Shown one piece after another: positions 8,475 to 20,392 of a stretch of DNA of 64,000 nucleotides. How positions within the stretch are numbered: the first letter of the stretch is position 1; each line of letters starts with the position of its first letter. The DNA is from Gemmatimonadota bacterium. GTDB taxonomy: Bacteria > Latescibacterota > UBA2968 > UBA8231. The notes beneath the pieces were generated by a model. That model was not told the DNA's origin. It saw only the letters and a program-made list of their open reading frames with translations, and searched no databases. The position numbers were made by a program, and so were the translations under genes. Location of the stretch: the NCBI GenBank assembly GCA_009840005.1, contig VXOR01000074.1:62001-126000 (forward strand), given 5' to 3'.

Positions 8475-9587
8475 TCAGGTTTTCCAGCGAAACCATCCCC
8501 AACGGCCAACAACTGTGAAAATTAGAACATAGGGAATATATAAAACTTCCGCTAGTGGCAAATAGCGCAGGAGCGGGCGCTCCTTAGGCGTGGCCATCCG
8601 CTTGAGAAGCAAAAAGTCAACGGCCCAGCGCATAAACCACACACCCGCGACCCAGCTATTCCAGCTTTGAGCCCAGAGCATCTGCACCAGCCCCCAAGCG
8701 AGAAAGCCGTGGAACAAATAGACGCCTACGGCCAAATAGAACGCGCGGCCTTTGTAGTGGCCTCCTTTAGCCGCGTGCCGGAGCTTTTGTTGAATCGCGT
8801 CTGCGAGCTTAGCTGGCGGTGGCTGCGAGAGGACGACAGTCTGGCGGTTAAACGCCATAGCCCACCTGCCCTGGGCACTCAACAAACGCATAAAGTACAC
8901 ATCGTCGCCCCCGATCAGATGCCCGATTTGCGCGAAGCCTCCCAGCTCGTCGTACACTTGGCGGCGGTAGCCCAAATTCCGGCCCGTACACGACAGCGGG
9001 TGCCCCATGCCAAAGCTGCCCGCTCCCAGCGCCCCAACTCCGATATTGTCCACGGCTAAGACCTTGGCCAACACGCCAGAGACCGGATCGGGCCGCGCGT
9101 ACCCGGCGACTAAGCCAACCTCCGGTGCAAAGTGCGCCACCATCGAACGGACCCAATCTGCGGGTGGGCGGCAATCGGCATCGGTAAAGAGCAAAATCTC
9201 CCCAGTGCTCGCCGCAATCCCTTCGGCTAGAGCGCTTTTCTTTGGACACCTAAACTGTCCGTCTGGCGTGGCCTGCACGCCCTTGAGTACCGGCCAAGTC
9301 TCCGCCTTTGCGGCAATGATGTCCCAAGTTTGGTCGCGCGAGCGGTCATCTACGACGATCACTTCAAACGCTCCCTTATAGTCCTGCCGAGCGAGCGCGT
9401 CCAAGCAGTGCGGCAAGGTTGCCTCCTCGTCGCGCGCAGCGACGATGGCGCTGACCGAGGGCTGATCGCTAACTAGGGCCGGACCGGACCGCCGCCCACT
9501 CAAGCCGCGCCACAGCCAGAGAACGCTGCCCACGTAGACCGCGCCGCTCAAGAGCAAGCCCGCCTTTTGCAGATCCATCAGCTCCAT
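8475..9587 (-). CDS. Membrane-anchored family 2 glycosyltransferase
   Basis: The 370-residue protein resembles the GT2 two genes downstream in plan: one N-terminal membrane helix (about 8-27), the donor-binding Asp pair in VVDDRS at 80-81, DAD at 136-138, GGDDVYFMRLL in the acceptor region and several C-terminal membrane helices. It is likely a paralogue with a different donor or acceptor. It precedes the radical SAM gene by 18 bp and follows the Wzi-like gene by 9 bp, so the four genes form one leftward operon. Confidence 0.88.
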   Translation of the reverse strand: MELMDLQKAGLLLSGAVYVGSVLWLWRGLSGRRSGPALVSDQPSVSAIVAARDEEATLPHCLDALARQDYKGAFEVIVVDDRSRDQTWDIIAAKAETWPVLKGVQATPDGQFRCPKKSALAEGIAASTGEILLFTDADCRPPADWVRSMVAHFAPEVGLVAGYARPDPVSGVLAKVLAVDNIGVGALGAGSFGMGHPLSCTGRNLGYRRQVYDELGGFAQIGHLIGGDDVYFMRLLSAQGRWAMAFNRQTVVLSQPPPAKLADAIQQKLRHAAKGGHYKGRAFYLAVGVYLFHGFLAWGLVQMLWAQSWNSWVAGVWFMRWAVDFLLLKRMATPKERPLLRYLPLAEVLYIPYVLIFTVVGRWGWFRWKT

Positions 9588-9596
9588 AAGGCGGCC

Positions 9597-13854
<4,258 letters not shown>

Positions 13855-13862
<8 letters not shown>

Positions 13863-14709
13863 CGCCTACTTCGCCCGTGTATAAATCGGGATTGCCCAAC
13901 TGGGCGAAGCCCTCGTCAAACCCGCGACAAAACCGTTCTATAGCCGATTCGCCCAGCTTGACGACCTGCTCGTAAACTTGGTCTGAAGGCAACAGCGGAC
14001 GGGCTAAGGCCGCGCCATCCTTAAAGCGAACCCAGTGCTGGAGCCAATCTCCGAGGATCTTGCGTCCCAAGTGGGCAAACGCCAATGTATATAGGGAATT
14101 GGGGCGTCGTCCGGCCACGCGGATGTGTCCTCCCCACCAGAGAATTTTGGGAATTCGTCGCAGCCACTGGGCGGTGGCCTCCTCCCCTCGTTCCAGCAGG
14201 CTCTCATCGGCATCTCGACCGTAGAAAACCTTCCCCACTTCCCCTAGCAAGCTGCGGCCATCAGCGCGGCGGGGAAAGTGCAAGCGCGCACGCCACAACC
14301 CGTCCATTCCCTCGCTAGCCAGCAAGCGACAGTCAATCCCCCATTCCAAGCGCATGTGCCACAAATCAGGCACGGCTGGCCGGGTCCCCTCGCGGAGCAA
14401 GGCCGCTACGCGAGCCTCGACCCAAGGATGTACGGCCATATCCGCATAGACGTGCAGACCCCAACCCGCAGCAAACGCCCGCTCGTTAGCGCTGGCGGCC
14501 CCTTGAATAAGGGCGCGCAAAAAATCGCCGCAGCGCTCCAAGTGTACGCGGTGCGACAAGACCGCCGGGCCGCCGGGGAAAAAACCGATGTCCGGGCCGA
14601 CGGAACCGGCAGCAAAGGCCGCCTGCATCTTTCCTTCGTCCGCGCAATCGCCAAAAACTAGGGGAAAGACCCGCTCGGCCAGCCACAAGTGGAAGAAGCT
14701 GCCCGCCAA
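13855..14709 (-). CDS. Zinc-dependent phospholipase C-like protein
   Basis: The 284-residue protein fits the Zn_dep_PLPC family (PF00882-like). Histidine and acidic residues expected to bind zinc are seen in AGSFFHLWLAERV at the start, GSVGPDIGFFPGG, LSHRVHLE and WGLHVYADMAVHPW. There is no clear signal peptide, so it may be cytoplasmic. The family is named for clostridial alpha-toxin, but many bacterial members are uncharacterised and need not be phospholipases. It follows ssb by 2 bp and overlaps the next gene, so it belongs to an ssb-headed transcript. Confidence 0.75.
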
Positions 14710-14711
14710 AC

Positions 14712-15188
14712 TTAGAACGGCAGATCGTCGTCGTCGCCACCCGGCGGCGGGGGCGCGGAGGGCTGGGAGGCCGGACCGATGTTTTGCCCGCTAGCTGGCC
14801 GGTCGGAGTAGCCCGCATCTCTACCGCCACTGCCACCACCGCCTGCCTCGCCGCGAGAATCGAGCATCTGCATGTCGTTGACCACGATCTCAGTCGTATA
14901 GCGCTTCTGGCCGCTCTGGTCGTCCCAAGACCGAGTCTGTAGCTTGCCCTCGACATAGATTCTAGCGCCCTTTTTGAGGTACTGCCCGGCGATTTCGGCC
15001 AGCTTGCGCCAGAGCACGAGCCGATGCCATTCGGTCCGCTCTTGGCGCTCGCCCGTATTGCGGTCGTTCCAGCTTTCAGAGGTGGCCAAGTTAAAATTGG
15101 CTACGGGCACCCCGTCCGGCGTGTAGCGCACTTCGGGATCGCTGCCCAAATTGCCGATCAAAATTACTTTGTTTACCCCCCGAGCCAT
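14712..15188 (-). CDS. ssb: Single-stranded DNA-binding protein
   Basis: The 158-residue protein binds single-stranded DNA in replication, repair and recombination. The OB fold runs from [15 protein letters not shown] through the TEWHRLVLW and [17 protein letters not shown] segments to about residue 105. A Gly/Ser/Pro-rich linker follows, then the acidic tip DDDDLPF (152-158) that recruits partner proteins. The ATG at 15188 is chosen for its strong AAGGAG ribosome binding site; the frame could extend 20 codons upstream without support. Confidence 0.97.
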   Translation of the reverse strand: MARGVNKVILIGNLGSDPEVRYTPDGVPVANFNLATSESWNDRNTGERQERTEWHRLVLWRKLAEIAGQYLKKGARIYVEGKLQTRSWDDQSGQKRYTTEIVVNDMQMLDSRGEAGGGGSGGRDAGYSDRPASGQNIGPASQPSAPPPPGGDDDDLPF

Positions 15189-15256
15189 ATATTCGCTCCT
15201 TTCTGCGAGCACGTCGCAAGCGCAAGCGCACTCTATTAATGTTCGCAATTTTGCTT

Positions 15257-15285
15257 ATCTTAGGCGCAAGCCTTAGCCCAGTCAA
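15257..15285 (-). promoter_or_regulatory. Promoter of the ssb transcript
   Basis: On the minus strand TTGACT (15285-15280), a 17-bp spacer and TAAGAT (15262-15257) precede the ssb ATG by about 70 bp. Confidence 0.6.
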
Positions 15286-15309
15286 GGCCGACCTAGCCCC
15301 TCGTCGGGC

Positions 15310-15338
15310 TTGACTTTCTCCAGCGGCTTCCCTATTCT
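15310..15338 (+). promoter_or_regulatory. Putative promoter towards ftsA
   Basis: TTGACT (15310-15315), a 17-bp spacer and TATTCT (15333-15338) would start transcription near 15345, giving a leader of about 195 nt before ftsA. Confidence 0.45.
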
Positions 15339-15344
15339 TCCATA

Positions 15345-15461
15345 TCCTTAACTATTAAGGTGTTTACGGCAGGCCGACTTCCCCCTTTGTCTGGCGTTGT
15401 AAACACTGGTGGGTCGGGCACCCCAGCCCGTCGCATTTTTACCGCTAGGCGGTAGCTTTTC
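15345..15461 (+). ncRNA. Structured leader or small RNA upstream of ftsA
   Basis: Three hairpins follow one another here. The first has a perfect 8-bp outer stem, GTGTTTAC (15360-15367) with GTAAACAC (15399-15406). The second pairs CGGGC (15415-15419) with GCCCG (15426-15430). The third pairs TACCGC (15440-15445) with GCGGTA (15449-15454) and is followed by a short T-rich run. With the promoter in front it could be an attenuated leader of ftsA or a separate small RNA. I do not recognise a known riboswitch. No gene is seen between 15189 and 15540 otherwise. Confidence 0.35.
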
Positions 15462-15540
15462 TCCCCCTCCCAATACGTCCTCGTCTTGCTCCTATTGCGC
15501 TGCATTTTGCGGCTGCGCTTAGAAAGAAGGGACGCCAACC

Positions 15541-16755
15541 ATGGCTGGATCCCCTGTCGTCGTTCTCGATGTTGGTGCCTCAAAAGTTCTATGCCTGGTC
15601 GGCGAGGTGCAAAACAATTCCCAAGTCAAAATTTTGGGCTTGGGGCAAAGCCCCTGCACGGGTCTGCGCCGCAGCGCCGTCATCGACATGCCCCAAGTAG
15701 CAGAGTCCATCCACGCGGCCCTCACTGAAGCTGAGCGCTCGACTGGCCTCAAAATCGCCGGGGCCTATCTCGGCATGGCTGGCGAAGGCATCAGCACCCA
15801 GACGAATTACAGCACGGTGGGCATCTCCGGTGCCTCCAACCCTATCTCCGAAGAGGATCGGGACCGCGCTCTACTTGCCGTCGCGCAGGAACAAGTCGCC
15901 GAGGATCAGATGGTGATGCACCGCTTCGTCCAGAACTATGCGGTAGATGGTGAGCCAGTACAAAATCCGCTCTGGTTGCACGGCAATCGCCTATCAATCG
16001 AGGTGTTGACCGTTTCCGTGGCCGAGCATCTCTGCACGGCCTTTCGCCACGCGGCTGCCAAGGCTGGTGTTGAGATCGTCGGCACCGTCCTCGAAAGCGT
16101 CGGCGTGGCCCATGCTACCTTGTCCCAAGACGAGCGCGACATGGGGGTGGCCCTGCTCGATCTCGGCGCTGGCACCTGCGATCTCGCCGTGTTCTTAGGT
16201 CCGATGCGGCACCTAGAGGAAATTCCGCTGGGGGGCGACGATATAACGCGCGATCTCTCGGTCGTCTTGAGCATCCCCATTCGCGAAGCCGAGAAGCTCA
16301 AACGCCGCTTTGGCAGCGTTAGCTGTTCTGGGGAAGACGGCGACGAGACCGTCACGTACCACACGACCGCCGGCCGCCCCTGTACCTTAACTAAGCAGCA
16401 GGTCAGCGCGGTCATTGAAGCGCGACAGCGCGAGATTTTTGAATACGTGCGTCAAGCTCTCGTCAACAGTTCCTATAATGATCGCTTAGCCGCTGGCATC
16501 GTCCTCGCCGGCGGAGGAGCCTTGCTCGACCAAGTCGCGCCACTCGCCGAGGAGGTGCTCGGCCACCAAATCCGCATTGGCGTCCCCCAAAACGCAATCG
16601 CCCCCACTGATGTTAGCGACCCCAGCTATGCTACTGCGATCGGCCTGTTGCGCTTTGTCGCCAACGAACACAGCGCTCCCGTCGAGTCGCACGATGCCGA
16701 CCGGCCTCGCAACGGCTTTGCCCATGCGCTGGGCAAACTGTTCAACTTCTTTTAG
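15541..16755 (+). CDS. ftsA: Cell division protein FtsA
   Basis: FtsA is the actin-like protein that ties FtsZ filaments to the membrane and recruits the divisome. The 404-residue protein shows the first phosphate loop in VVLDVGASKV, the second in VALLDLGAGTCDLAV, the adenosine motif in IVLAGGGALLDQV, and the SHS2-like 1C region between. The final residues (GFAHALGKLFNFF) form the amphipathic membrane-targeting helix. A ribosome binding site GAAGG precedes the ATG. It is odd that no ftsQ, ftsZ or mur gene flanks it; here ftsA is apart from the usual division cluster. A PilM-like relative is less likely because of the C-terminal helix. Confidence 0.88.
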   Translation: MAGSPVVVLDVGASKVLCLVGEVQNNSQVKILGLGQSPCTGLRRSAVIDMPQVAESIHAALTEAERSTGLKIAGAYLGMAGEGISTQTNYSTVGISGASNPISEEDRDRALLAVAQEQVAEDQMVMHRFVQNYAVDGEPVQNPLWLHGNRLSIEVLTVSVAEHLCTAFRHAAAKAGVEIVGTVLESVGVAHATLSQDERDMGVALLDLGAGTCDLAVFLGPMRHLEEIPLGGDDITRDLSVVLSIPIREAEKLKRRFGSVSCSGEDGDETVTYHTTAGRPCTLTKQQVSAVIEARQREIFEYVRQALVNSSYNDRLAAGIVLAGGGALLDQVAPLAEEVLGHQIRIGVPQNAIAPTDVSDPSYATAIGLLRFVANEHSAPVESHDADRPRNGFAHALGKLFNFF

Positions 16756-16780
16756 CGAGCGGCGCAAACCGCAGCGGTTC

Positions 16781-16809
16781 TTGACACCGTAACTGGCTCC
16801 GCCTAGTTT
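16781..16809 (+). promoter_or_regulatory. Promoter of tRNA-Thr
   Basis: TTGACA (16781-16786), a 17-bp spacer and TAGTTT (16804-16809) lie so that transcription would start about 8 nt before the mature tRNA 5' end. Confidence 0.6.
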
Positions 16810-16824
16810 CTACTGTACAGCATA

Positions 16825-16900
16825 GCCGCCATAGCTCAGCTGGTAGAGCAACTCACTCGTAATGAGTAGGTCCCCGGTTCGAGTCCGGGTGGCGGCTCCA
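16825..16900 (+). tRNA. tRNA-Thr (anticodon CGU)
   Basis: The 76-nt sequence folds as a cloverleaf: acceptor GCCGCCA with TGGCGGC, D-arm GCTCAGCTGGTAGAGC, anticodon stem ACTCA/TGAGT with loop CTCGTAA (anticodon CGT at positions 34-36), T-arm CCCGG-TTCGAGT-CCGGG, and an encoded 3' CCA. It decodes ACG threonine codons. Confidence 0.97.
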
Positions 16901-16967
16901 CGACACAACGCGGGCTTGTGCGCTAGTCGCCAGTTCGCGTTTACATTGGTCCCCTTCTTGCTAGCCT

Positions 16968-17381
16968 GTGTCTGTTACAGATCTCCCCACGCTAAACGCC
17001 TGCCTCAACATCTTATGCGTATTCCTACTTGTGCGCGGCTACCTGCAGATTCGTCGCGGCGCGCGTCAAGCCCACCAAAAATCCATGCTAGCCGCTCTCG
17101 GCTGCTCCATGCTCTTTCTCTGTTCGTATCTGGTTTATCACGTTCAGGTAGGCTCGGTACCCTATCCCCACTACGACTGGACTCGCCCCCTATACTTCGC
17201 CGTGCTCATACCCCACATCATCCTCGCGGCAATAATGGCCCCTTTTGTAGCTCTCGTCGTCTGGCGCGCTTACAACCAAGATTTTGCCCGCCATCGTCGG
17301 TTGGCCCGCTGGGTCTGGCCGGTGTGGATATTTGTCTCGGTTAGCGGCGTGGTGGTCTATCTAATGCTCTACCAGCTCTGA
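16968..17381 (+). CDS. DUF420 family membrane protein
   Basis: The 137-residue protein has four membrane helices and fits the DUF420 family. The conserved plan, PTLNACLN at the start, a histidine in AHQKSM, YHV after the second helix, IPHIILA in the third, and RHRRLARW before the fourth, is visible. The family is found near haem-copper oxidase genes in many bacteria and the histidines may bind haem or copper, but no oxidase gene is in this window. The start is a GTG with no clear ribosome binding site. Confidence 0.8.
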   Translation: MSVTDLPTLNACLNILCVFLLVRGYLQIRRGARQAHQKSMLAALGCSMLFLCSYLVYHVQVGSVPYPHYDWTRPLYFAVLIPHIILAAIMAPFVALVVWRAYNQDFARHRRLARWVWPVWIFVSVSGVVVYLMLYQL

Positions 17382-17383
17382 AA

Positions 17384-18148
17384 TCAGGAGCTGCGGCTGC
17401 GGGCCACCATCCAAGCGGCCCCAGCGGTCGTCAGCACCGTCCAGCCGCCGGTGATTAGCAGGGCGCGTACAAACGCCCCATCGGCTATTAGCTGAGCCGG
17501 CACCAAATAGAACGCCTTGCGCAAAACGACCAGCGCGTAGGTCACGGGATTGCACTGCATTACCCACTCGAGCCACGGGGCAGCCCCTTCAATGGGAAAG
17601 AGCGCACCGGAAAGAAACCACAAGGGGATGAGAACGACGCTCATCACTGAGTGGTAGCCAGCCACTGAATCCAACTGCCACGCGACCATAAAGCCCAAAC
17701 CCGTGAAGCCCATGCCGATCAGCGCGCAAAGGGCCAAGAGCACTAAGATCATCTCCACAGATAAGCCAATGCCAGCCACCGGTGCCAGCCACAAAAACAC
17801 AAGCACCTGCAATAAGGCGATGAGAGTACCGCCGACCAGCTTGCCCAGCGCTATACTCAGACGCGGCACTGGGGCTACCAGCACGCCTTGCAAAAAGCCA
17901 ACGCTGCGGTCTTCGATGAGGGTAATGGTAGAAAAAATCGCCGCGAAGAGCAGAAGCATCAGCACGATGCCCGGATAGAAAAACTCTCTGTAGTTCAACT
18001 CGCTGCCCCCGCTGATGAAGCTGTCGGCAAAACCCGAGCCCATAAAAAACCACAGCATCAGCGGCTGCACCAAGCTCCCCAAAAGCCGCGAAGGTTGGCG
18101 AAAAAAGCGCAGCACTTCGCGCTGGGCCAGAATCCACGCGCCGTTCAA
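17384..18148 (-). CDS. ABC-2 type transporter permease
   Basis: The 254-residue protein has six membrane helices and the ABC-2 permease signature region in the C-terminal half (PLWFLSGALFPIEGA, then WLEWVMQCNPVTYALVVLRKAF). It pairs with the ATPase gene, whose end it overlaps by 4 bp. ABC-2 exporters of this form move drugs, haem-like compounds or lipids or polysaccharide; the substrate is unknown. It may be related to the DrrB/NodJ group. Confidence 0.9.
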   Translation of the reverse strand: MNGAWILAQREVLRFFRQPSRLLGSLVQPLMLWFFMGSGFADSFISGGSELNYREFFYPGIVLMLLLFAAIFSTITLIEDRSVGFLQGVLVAPVPRLSIALGKLVGGTLIALLQVLVFLWLAPVAGIGLSVEMILVLLALCALIGMGFTGLGFMVAWQLDSVAGYHSVMSVVLIPLWFLSGALFPIEGAAPWLEWVMQCNPVTYALVVLRKAFYLVPAQLIADGAFVRALLITGGWTVLTTAGAAWMVARSRSS

Positions 18149-19098
18149 ACGGCGTTTCCCTCCTCGAGGTGTCGGCCGGTATAGCGCACGAACACATCGT
18201 CGAGCGAGGGAGGGGCTAAAGACAGCGAGCGGATCTGGGAGCCGAAGCGCTGGAATACCTCGTCGAGGCTGATGTCGCTGTTGAGCGGGACGCGCAAGTC
18301 CTGATCAACGACTAGGCCCTCTAGCCCCATGTCGCAGCGCAGTGCAGCTTGCAGCGCGGCTGCATCGTCGCTGTGCAGCGTGAGGATTTCGCGCCCCAAT
18401 TGGCGCTGCAAGACCCTTGGGGGACCACAGACGAGTAGCTGTCCTTGGTGCAAAATGGCGACTTGGTCCGCGTACTCGGCCTCGTCCAAGAGGTGGGTCG
18501 AGACCACGACCGTGAGTTGTTCGTCCGCTTTGAGTTCCTCCACTTGGTGCCAGAAATCTTGGCGCGCCACTGGATCCAACCCGGTCGTCGGCTCGTCGAG
18601 CACGAGAATAGCTGGCGTTGGCAGCAGCGCCTTGGCCAATTCGACGCGCCGCCGCATGCCTCCAGATAGCTTCTCCACCCGCTCGTTGCGTCGTTCCCAC
18701 AAGCCGACAACCTCCAGCAACTGCTCACTGCGCTGGCGCACGGCGCGACGGCCCATGCCGTAGAGCAAACCCGCCATCCGCAAGTTTTCGCCGACCGTCA
18801 TTTTCCCATCGAGCGCGGGATTCTGAAAGACGACCCCCAACTGGCGACGCACGGCCGACGGATCTTGCCCTAAAAGCACGCCGCCGACTCGCACCTCACC
18901 CGAGGTGGGCACCAGCGCGGTGGTCAGCACGCGCAGAAGGGTGGATTTACCACTACCATTAGGTCCCAACAGGGCCATCGTCTCCCCAGCATGAATGTCG
19001 AGATTGATCTCATGGAGCGCGCGATGGCCCGCTTTCTTGCGCGTATCCGCATAGACGTGGGAAAGCTGCGAGATGCTGATGAGCACTTGGGAATCCAA
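18145..19098 (-). CDS. ABC transporter ATP-binding protein (DrrA/NodI-like)
   Basis: The protein has Walker A GPNGSGKST, the Q-loop VVFQNP, the signature LSGGMRRRVELAKAL, Walker B ILVLDEPTTGLDP and the switch His in VVSTHLLDEAEYADQ. A C-terminal extension of about 80 residues is as in DrrA-type exporters. I place the start at a TTG (19098) because AGGAG sits 8 bp ahead of it and the conserved domain starts there; the frame is open to 19185, but that extension has no ribosome binding site and covers the promoter. It powers the adjacent permease. Confidence 0.9.
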   Translation of the reverse strand: MDSQVLISISQLSHVYADTRKKAGHRALHEINLDIHAGETMALLGPNGSGKSTLLRVLTTALVPTSGEVRVGGVLLGQDPSAVRRQLGVVFQNPALDGKMTVGENLRMAGLLYGMGRRAVRQRSEQLLEVVGLWERRNERVEKLSGGMRRRVELAKALLPTPAILVLDEPTTGLDPVARQDFWHQVEELKADEQLTVVVSTHLLDEAEYADQVAILHQGQLLVCGPPRVLQRQLGREILTLHSDDAAALQAALRCDMGLEGLVVDQDLRVPLNSDISLDEVFQRFGSQIRSLSLAPPSLDDVFVRYTGRHLEEGNAV

Positions 19099-19156
19099 CG
19101 GAAATCTCCTGCGCCGAAAAGTCGGGCACGCTGAGGCGACAAGACAAAAAATTGGG

Positions 19157-19185
19157 AAATTAACCGGATTCCCTGTTAGCGTCAA
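19157..19185 (-). promoter_or_regulatory. Promoter of the ABC exporter operon
   Basis: On the minus strand TTGACG (19185-19180), a 17-bp spacer and TAATTT (19162-19157) precede the TTG start at 19098. It is back to back with the mltG promoter, 14 bp away. Confidence 0.5.
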
Positions 19186-19199
19186 GAAAGCGAATCAGA

Positions 19200-19228
19200 T
19201 TGACACGGATTGTCTTTTCTCATACATT
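19200..19228 (+). promoter_or_regulatory. Promoter of mltG-pcrA
   Basis: TTGACA (19200-19205), a 17-bp spacer and TACATT (19223-19228) form a near-consensus promoter. The leader to the mltG ATG is about 125 nt. Confidence 0.65.
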
Positions 19229-19358
19229 GTTTACCTCAGCCTTGGTCGTAAAAAATCCCGATTCATACTTTTGCGCTAGACCTTAGTTCGCAGCCCACTT
19301 CCCGATGGACGGGTGCGAAACTCGACACACCCGCATCGCTTTTAGGTAAGGCCACAGT

Positions 19359-20390
19359 ATGTCAACTAAAACCAAGTCTGCACGCTGGTACCGCGTACTC
19401 TTACTCGTCGCGGCTATTGCACTGGTGGGGGTGGCGTTGCCGCTTGGGGGATTTTGGTATTTGAACCAACCGACCTACGAATATCCAGCGCGGACAATCC
19501 ACATCCCCCAAGGTGCGAGCGCTCGCTGGATCGGCCAATTGCTAGAGCGAGAAAACCTAATCCACAACGCCCACGTCTTTGCCTGGACCGTCCGGCTCAA
19601 GGGCCTCGGTCATCAGCTTAAGGCAGGCACCTATCAGCTCGACGGCATCGGCACGACAGCCGCCATTGCCCAATCCCTGCTTAAGGCCCCCATCCAAACC
19701 CAGCCCGCGACGATCCCCGAGGGGCTGAATCGCCACCAGATCGCGGGCCAGCTACAGGCCGCGGGCGTAGCGGATTCGGCTCGCTTTATCGCCGCCACCG
19801 AAGACCCGCAGCTCATCCGCCAACTCGGCGTGGCCGCGTCCACGCTCGAAGGCTACCTCTTCCCCGAGACGTACTTCTTCGACTTAGACGTCGACGGCCA
19901 CACCATCGCCTCCCTCATGGTCGCCCAGTTCCACCGCGTATTCGCCGACTCCCTGCACCAGCGGCTCGATGAACTCGACCTCTCGCTGCACGAAGCTGTG
20001 ACGCTGGCCTCAATCGTCGAGCGCGAAGCTGTGGCCGTCGAAGAGCAGCCCATTATCTCCGGCGTCTTCTTGCGCCGCCTCGAGCTCAACCGCCGCCTCG
20101 AATCCTGCGCGACCGTCAACTACGCCCTCGGCACCAACAAGAAGCGACTGACCTATGCCGACTTGGAGGTGAATTCTCCCTTTAACACCTATCGCCACCA
20201 CGGCCTGCCCCCCGGCCCCATCAGCAATCCCGGCCGCACTGCCCTGTTCGCCGTACTCTACCCCGCGGAAACCGAGTATCTCTACTTCGTCGCTCGCGGC
20301 GACGGCACCCATATCTTCAGCCGCACTAACAGGGAACACGAGCGCGCCAAGCGCCAAGTCAAATTAGCCCAGCGCATGCAGACGAACTGA
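19359..20390 (+). CDS. mltG: Endolytic peptidoglycan transglycosylase MltG
   Basis: MltG cuts nascent glycan strands in the inner membrane. The 343-residue protein has one N-terminal membrane helix (about 12-34), a LysM-like module (about 45-115), and the YceG catalytic domain with GYLFPETYF at 165-173, catalytic Glu221 in ASIVEREA, and the late motif GLPPGPISNPG. AGGTAAGG serves as ribosome binding site. The helicase gene starts 3 bp after its stop, so the two are cotranscribed. Confidence 0.95.
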   Translation: MSTKTKSARWYRVLLLVAAIALVGVALPLGGFWYLNQPTYEYPARTIHIPQGASARWIGQLLERENLIHNAHVFAWTVRLKGLGHQLKAGTYQLDGIGTTAAIAQSLLKAPIQTQPATIPEGLNRHQIAGQLQAAGVADSARFIAATEDPQLIRQLGVAASTLEGYLFPETYFFDLDVDGHTIASLMVAQFHRVFADSLHQRLDELDLSLHEAVTLASIVEREAVAVEEQPIISGVFLRRLELNRRLESCATVNYALGTNKKRLTYADLEVNSPFNTYRHHGLPPGPISNPGRTALFAVLYPAETEYLYFVARGDGTHIFSRTNREHERAKRQVKLAQRMQTN

Positions 20391-20392
20391 GG

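Noticed and set aside
15332..15583. An 83-residue minus-strand frame between ssb and ftsA
   Set aside because: It overlaps the ftsA start on the other strand, lacks a ribosome binding site and covers the hairpins described there.
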